Shown here one piece after another: positions 58,530-64,000 of a stretch of DNA of 64,000 bases. This DNA comes from Hanleya hanleyi (lineage: Eukaryota > Mollusca > Polyplacophora > Lepidopleurida > Hanleyidae), in NCBI GenBank assembly GCA_036873755.1, contig JAVTVY010039178.1, positions 1-64,000 on the forward strand, read 5' to 3'. The position numbers were made by a program, and so were the translations under genes. The notes below the pieces were generated by a model. It was given only the letters and a program-made list of their open reading frames with translations, was not told the DNA's origin and ran no database searches. The first letter of the stretch is position 1; each line of letters opens with the position of its first letter.

Positions 58530-59185
58530 CTGAAATATAGGACATTGAAAAACAGGATTGAATTTCTGAAGATATCTTATATCACATTGAAAAACAATAT
58601 TAAAATTCTGCAAAAATTCAAGTGGAGAATGAAAGTTTGAAATCCAGTTGAAAGGAAAAATTGTTTACCATGCTCAGGGGTCATGTACATGTAGCATGTG
58701 TAATTCTGTGTAATTTTATAAACCTTCTTTCTCTGTATGCTCATTTATAACACTATTATCTTAATGTACATATATGTGTTTTAATGTACTGGTCATTATG
58801 TAGTTTTGATATTCATTGATTAATATAAACAGAAGTCCATCATGGACTGTCATATGTATTGTTCCAAATATTGACATAAAATGACTTCTAAACTATTGAT
58901 CAATCATCATGATATGATTGATGTACAATGTACTGTAAGGTAAAACCAAGAAACCTATTGAGCTGGAAACAGATGATTCGTGTGAACCATCTTATGGTGA
59001 GAAGAAACAGTCAATAAAACCACCTCTCGTGGCTCCGAATCAATGTACTAGTATGAACAATCAAACACGATTAAACTGCAGATGTACACAAACAGTCGCC
59101 ATGTGGAATTCATCATGTTCATTGTACATGTATATAATGTACCTGTATATGTATATATTTCTAGACACATGTAAATACACATTAT

Positions 59186-59995
59186 CAGTGTTCGAATTTA
59201 AGAAAAATTTGAACCAGTCCGCCGGACCCGTGAGCCAAAAATGTAACCAGTCCGCAAATATTTTTACTAGTCCGTTAATATTAAATAAAAGATGATCTCA
59301 GAACATTTGTCATCATTTTGTTCTCTGTCATGGTTGCTACTAAATAAGAAATTAATAATTGTGCATTTCTTGAGCGCGTGTGAAGATAATAACATACGAC
59401 AAACCCCGTCGGCTAGACTTTGACGGCGACCTTGACTGCACGTGTCGTCGCGAAACACTGCTTCAACAAATGCCATTTCAAGCCAAGAAATTAGTAGATT
59501 TCTTTCGACGTTGATGGAGAATATGTTTAAAATTGTCCTGGTAAACATGATCAGGTTCGACTGAAGCGTAATCATGTTGCTGATTTCTCAATTCTCGACC
59601 TGGAAGTGGGTGCTTTATTTGCTGAAAAGATCGTCAACCTGCCGCCATGCATTGCCATCCCCTGCATTACAATCACACTTTACGGTATGCTGACACTGTT
59701 CGCGCCGCTTTACGGTTGTTGTTGTTGTCGCAAAACGCGACCGTGGTCGTGATTTCGTTGGAATTTGCTGAATTTTTTTTTAGACTCGCAGGATTTATTT
59801 TAGATTCGGTCGGGTAACCGAAAACAGACATATCTTTTACAAATTGTGCGGAGATATTCAGAGAAATAGTTTACACAATGAACTGAGAGTTTTTTTGTTA
59901 CCAGTCCGACGGACTTGTTGTTCAGTCACTCACACCAGTCCGTTTGATTTTTTACCAGTCTCGGACTGACGGACAGGTGCCAAATTCGAACTCTG
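59186..59995. mobile_element. CAG...CTG-ended element with ACCAGTCCG motifs
   Basis: An 810-bp element with ends CAGTGTTCGAATTTAAG and, inverted, CAGAGTTCGAATTTGG, flanked by ATTAT on both sides (5 bp). Several AACCAGTCCG motifs lie within 120 bp of each end. It contains CpG-rich interior sequence unlike its AT-rich flanks. No transposase domain seen. Confidence 0.65.
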
Positions 59996-60779
59996 ATTAT
60001 ACAATGTCTACTATTACATGTGTACATGTATGTATGACATACATATTCAGTATATTATTCTTTCGATTTAGGAATGTATGTGCATAAATGCAGGGGAAGG
60101 TAATCAATTAAAATCTGTCAAACTGTAAATCTTATTTTATAGTCTCCAGTATCACACATGAATGTGCTGTACATGTAGATGCAAAGTGAAATGAACAGAT
60201 GCGTGTAGGGTAGATTTGTCTGCATGCAGTTACAGGTGAAAGCAGTATTATCGGTACTACATGGCCATAGCCAGAATATATTGATGGGTGGCTCGCTTTC
60301 GCTTTAAGTATGTCCGCTGGTGGTTTTTGGCTTTGGCAGCTATTTTGCCCGTTTTTTCCGATTGGGTTATCTCCCTTCCCTAGGTTAAGAGATAGGGATT
60401 TCCTTTAAAAGCCTTCTAGCCGAGAATTTTGCACCGTAACATCCATCGAATTTGATCAATTTTGATAGACATTGTGATTATCTGCAAACAGTTAGAATAT
60501 AAGGAAAAGTTAAATACTATTTATATGAATTTATCGTGAATATGCTTCAAAACTAGGGCTAGTTCCTACGTTTTCTGGGTTATCAAATTAAGCATGGGTC
60601 AGTCCACTTAATGTTGCCTACAGCTAAATACGAAGCTGCGCATCTGAAACCCCCTCGGCTCTGGGCGCCAGCCGTTCATAATGTATTCAATTTGAACCAA
60701 GACTTCAGGAACAGCACGTAGTCGAGTAACAAATATACAGATTATGAAAAATTTTGCAATTAGAAAGGGCCTCTAAGGT

Positions 60780-61735
60780 TTCCGTCCAATCAGAGAAACC
60801 TGTATTCATTCATTACATAAGAGTCTTGATGCATCGATGATGTATACCAAATTTTACATCGAGCATTTGAAAGTTATCAGAGATAGAGATCATAATGATT
60901 TCGCATAAATTAAAGACGGCCGTCCATCCTTCCCACCACTCAGAGGAACTGATGTGGTTATTCGTTGCAAGTCTCTTGATACATGGATGCTGTATACCAA
61001 GTTTCATGTAGAACACTGAAATGGTATCCAAGATATACATCATTAAAGATTTTGCATAAATTAAAGATGGCCACCAAGGTTTCCGCCCAATCAGAAAAAC
61101 GAGAACTGTCATTTATCGTAAGTCTATTGATGCATCGATGATGTATACCAAATTTTACATCGAGCACTTGAACAGTATCAGAGATAGAGATCATTAAGGA
61201 TTTCGCATAAATTAAATATGGCCGCCCATCTTTCCCGCCACTCAGAGGAACTGATGTGGTTATTCATTGCAAGTCTCTTGATACATGATGCTGTATACCA
61301 AGTTTCGTATAAAACACTTGAATGGTACATGTATCAGAGATATATATCATTAAAGATTTTGCATAAATTAAAAACGGCCGCCAAGGTTTCCACCGAATCA
61401 GGGAAACTGGTTTGGTCATTCCTTTGAAGTTTCTTGATACATCGATGATCTAGACCAAGTTTCACACTGAACAGTGAAATGGTACCTGAGATACACAAGA
61501 TTAATGGTTTCGCATAAATTAAACATGGCCGCCAAAGTTTTCGACCAATCGGGTCCAGATTCAATAGGGTTCTGGGTCATGAGCATATGGATGTGCAGTG
61601 CAAGTGGCGTGCCTAGGGTAAGTCGTTCTAAAGATATCTTGGTAACGAGAAAGGTGTGACGGACAGACAGACAGATGGACGGACGTACATGACGACGACA
61701 ATACCCTTCGGCCAAATTTTGGCCGAGGGATGAAA
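60780..61735 (+). mobile_element. Pearl-like element: about five 150-bp units, ACAG/ACGG run, terminal hairpin
   Basis: GCATAAATTAAA recurs at about 60904, 61051, 61205, 61361 and 61513, giving a 147-156 bp period. Each unit has an ATGGCCGCC/ACCAAGG block, an AATCAGNGAAAC block and a TTGATACATCGATGATGTA block. The array ends in ACGGACAGACAGACAGATGG and the hairpin CCCTTCGGCCAAATTTTGGC to 61729. Short open frames inside are periodic by-products. Confidence 0.75.
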
Positions 61736-64000
61736 ATGTATAACATGGCCTATATATATATATTTCTTTTTCCTCATATTAGACAATTATGAATGCAACA
61801 ATCATGCTGTATGTACAGGTACACAGAATTTAGCCATGGCTTCCTCTTGAGCCGCAATATAGAGTAATTAATGCACAGTATACTCCGGGCACTTGCGATT
61901 TTCATCCCAATTCTTATTGCGGCCTTAGGCCTTGACAGGGGCCTGAGGCTATTCCAAATTTTTGTGTAACAAAAAAATTTGTAAAACACTGTAAAATGTT
62001 TATGTGGATCGATGTAAAGTTTACATGTATAATTCTGCCCAAATTATGTTCATGTATACTAATTGCACTAGTCTTTCATACAAGCGTCCATGCATGCATC
62101 AATCCAGAATTAGCAGTCCATCATCTTGTTATTTATCATTGCCAAACTTTAGTGGTGGAATGTTTGCATCATGCAGATGTGTGTAAACTCTGAGCATATA
62201 CATGTATGCAGTGCTGTATTCTGTCATTGCATGTCTTGTGTCTGTCAGCATTTATCTAGTCCTGCCACTTTCTACATGTACATGTAACTGTTATTCATTT
62301 GTGGAGTATTATTTGCAATGTTTATTGAAAATGCTTATGTTTAAAGAAATCTACATGCACAGTACTATTTCTCCATATAATTTGGGTGAGTGAGTACGAT
62401 TTAACATTTGTCGCAACAATTTTTCAGTCATCACAACGAACCAACTAGGCCCCACCCGGCCAAGTTGCAGTCCCGTTGCCTCAAAGAAGCCTGTCTTAGA
62501 AGCAACATGGAATCAGACACCCCCCATCAATAGATAAAACACTGAGGACAGCTAGCTCACATTAAGACACAGCAGCAGCTTTAGAGTAATAAAGGCAAAC
62601 TTATGCAATCACACCGGTAGATACCACATTATCAGGTCCCTGTTACTTCTCAGAAAAATGCATTGAAGCAAAAGAAGCTCAATTAACCCACCTCCCATCG
62701 GGCACCCACCAACCATCCACCAATTTCATTTGGTGCTGCACTTGTTAAGCTTTCAAGTATGTCTATATATATGTTCTGTATCTTAGCAAATTATCATGAT
62801 TATTAAGGACCAAAATTCCTGACTAGTACATGTATTTCATGCAACTCTTGAATTCAACTAATGTACAATAAGATATCTTAGTTACCAAGGTTGTATATTC
62901 TGCTAGCTTCAGCTTGCGTACTATGATGATCGCGAAAAATTTGGTGTGCAGCTTGAAACCATAGCTTTTGGCCACTCAACATTGTATGTTAGGCCATTGT
63001 CACTTTATTGGTTGTTTACCATGATCTTGAGTTTTTAAATACACATGCTACATGTAGATGCTATAATTATATATTATGAATTATTAAATTGCAAACCAAT
63101 TGTATACGAAGTTGAAGAAAATGAGTAAGTTTTACTCATAAAAATGTAAATCCCTCATCAATTTATTACTTGCGCTCAAAATATAGACCAGGGTCAGTCA
63201 TGCTAAACAACCAATCAAGTGACAATGGCCTTACCAGTACGAAAATCGGGGGAGTGGGCTTAGCATATCACTAGCTGTTAAGCAGGTTGTTTGTAACAAA
63301 AATAGTTCAGTGTCGAACTTAAGATAATGGATGCATTTTCCATCACAATCGTCTGCAGATTGATAAATGCTTTCTGTGCCAATCATAATTGGCATTTGCT
63401 ATTGAACATGTACCGTATCAGGTTTTCCTGGAGAAATGACCCAGAGGATGGTTACACCAACAATAGAAGGCTGAAGCTCTGACAACTTGAGAATGTAATT
63501 CAGAAATGATAGCTACAAACAATGAGGTACACTAACATGGGCTGTGTATTACGCCTTATAATTCTCCCCCAGTGGAGTACACCATGTACATGTACAATCA
63601 TGAAGTGCAGCATGTTTAGGTCAGTGCATCTTCACATTTTCAAGTTAAACACTACACTAACGTTCCGTCATTTACCTTGACTTACTGAATAGGGTAAACG
63701 GTTCAAACCGGGAAACGCACGTGATGTCATATAGCCAATCAAGATAGGAGCTGGCCAACACCGTGCAGCTAGGATTTTCTTTGATGTCTGCCCGTGTGAT
63801 CTCCAAATATGGCAAGTGGTGGGTGTATTGATGTTAATTCCCTTGGAATAGCCAATCAAATTTGAATTTTAAAGAGGTCATACATTGCACTTCCCCTAAT
63901 ATGGACAACGGAATATGTATAGCCCTATGACATCACCAGACCTGTATTCTGATCAGATAATGTTTTACGTTCAGCCAAGGCAACACGTGTAGTGTTAGAC

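Larger units (their letters stand above)
58530..64000. other. 5' intron of ZSWIM8, no exon recognised
   Basis: Upstream of the first placed exon. It holds the CAG...CTG element (59186-59995), the pearl-like array (60780-61735) and a GTGAGTGAGTACGATTTAAC block at 62386, related to 49264. ACATGTA motifs are frequent. No frame matching the acidic N-terminus of ZSWIM8 was seen, so the intron probably continues past 64000. Confidence 0.5.

Noticed and set aside
63668..63859. The missing first exon of ZSWIM8
   Set aside because: The frame has no acidic E/D-rich N-terminal sequence and no match to the family start.

Overview
The window is eukaryotic nuclear DNA, most likely from a marine lophotrochozoan and probably a mollusc. 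The evidence is spliced genes with GT-AG introns, gene bodies poor in CpG, DIRS- and LINE-type retroelements, many short terminal-inverted-repeat elements, and a repeat architecture (about 150-bp tandem units, an ACGG/ACAG microsatellite, then a terminal hairpin) that recalls the 'pearl'-type elements of molluscs. The species assignment is inference.

Only one host protein-coding gene can be supported. It is a minus-strand orthologue of ZSWIM8 (EBAX-1 in worms, Dora in flies), the substrate receptor of a Cullin-RING ubiquitin ligase that degrades Argonaute during target-directed microRNA decay. Twenty coding exons can be placed from 58529 down to the stop codon at 22431. Their phases join into one frame of 1813 residues without a break. 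The N-terminal exon is missing and probably lies beyond position 64000. The BC-box/Cul2-box-like segment, the SWIM zinc-binding motif and the conserved C-terminal half are all present. A long 3' UTR probably runs to about 18000.

Layout: 1-2.5 kb has short repeats and a minisatellite with nine YY1-like motifs, followed by an E-box/CRE/octamer cluster. 3.4-11.1 kb is a nest of retroelements: a LINE reverse-transcriptase fragment, a foldback element, and a minus-strand DIRS-like element whose tyrosine recombinase has a single in-frame stop. 11.5-18 kb holds a palindromic MITE, pearl-like tandem arrays, a THAP-like fragment and arrays of nuclear-receptor half-sites. 18-22.4 kb is the probable 3' UTR. 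22.4-58.5 kb is ZSWIM8, whose introns carry most of the mobile elements: a twin MITE pair, several CAG...CTG-ended elements, a 7-kb foldback element and a TTAA-flanked MITE. 58.5-64 kb is 5' intron with two more elements and no recognisable exon.

The most unusual observation is inside ZSWIM8. The first 45 bases of one exon, with their splice acceptor and upstream intron, are repeated four times as a 108-bp unit. That is exactly 36 codons, and three of the four copies stay open in the host frame. A transposon later split the array. No prokaryotic operon, CRISPR array, rRNA or intact tRNA was seen.
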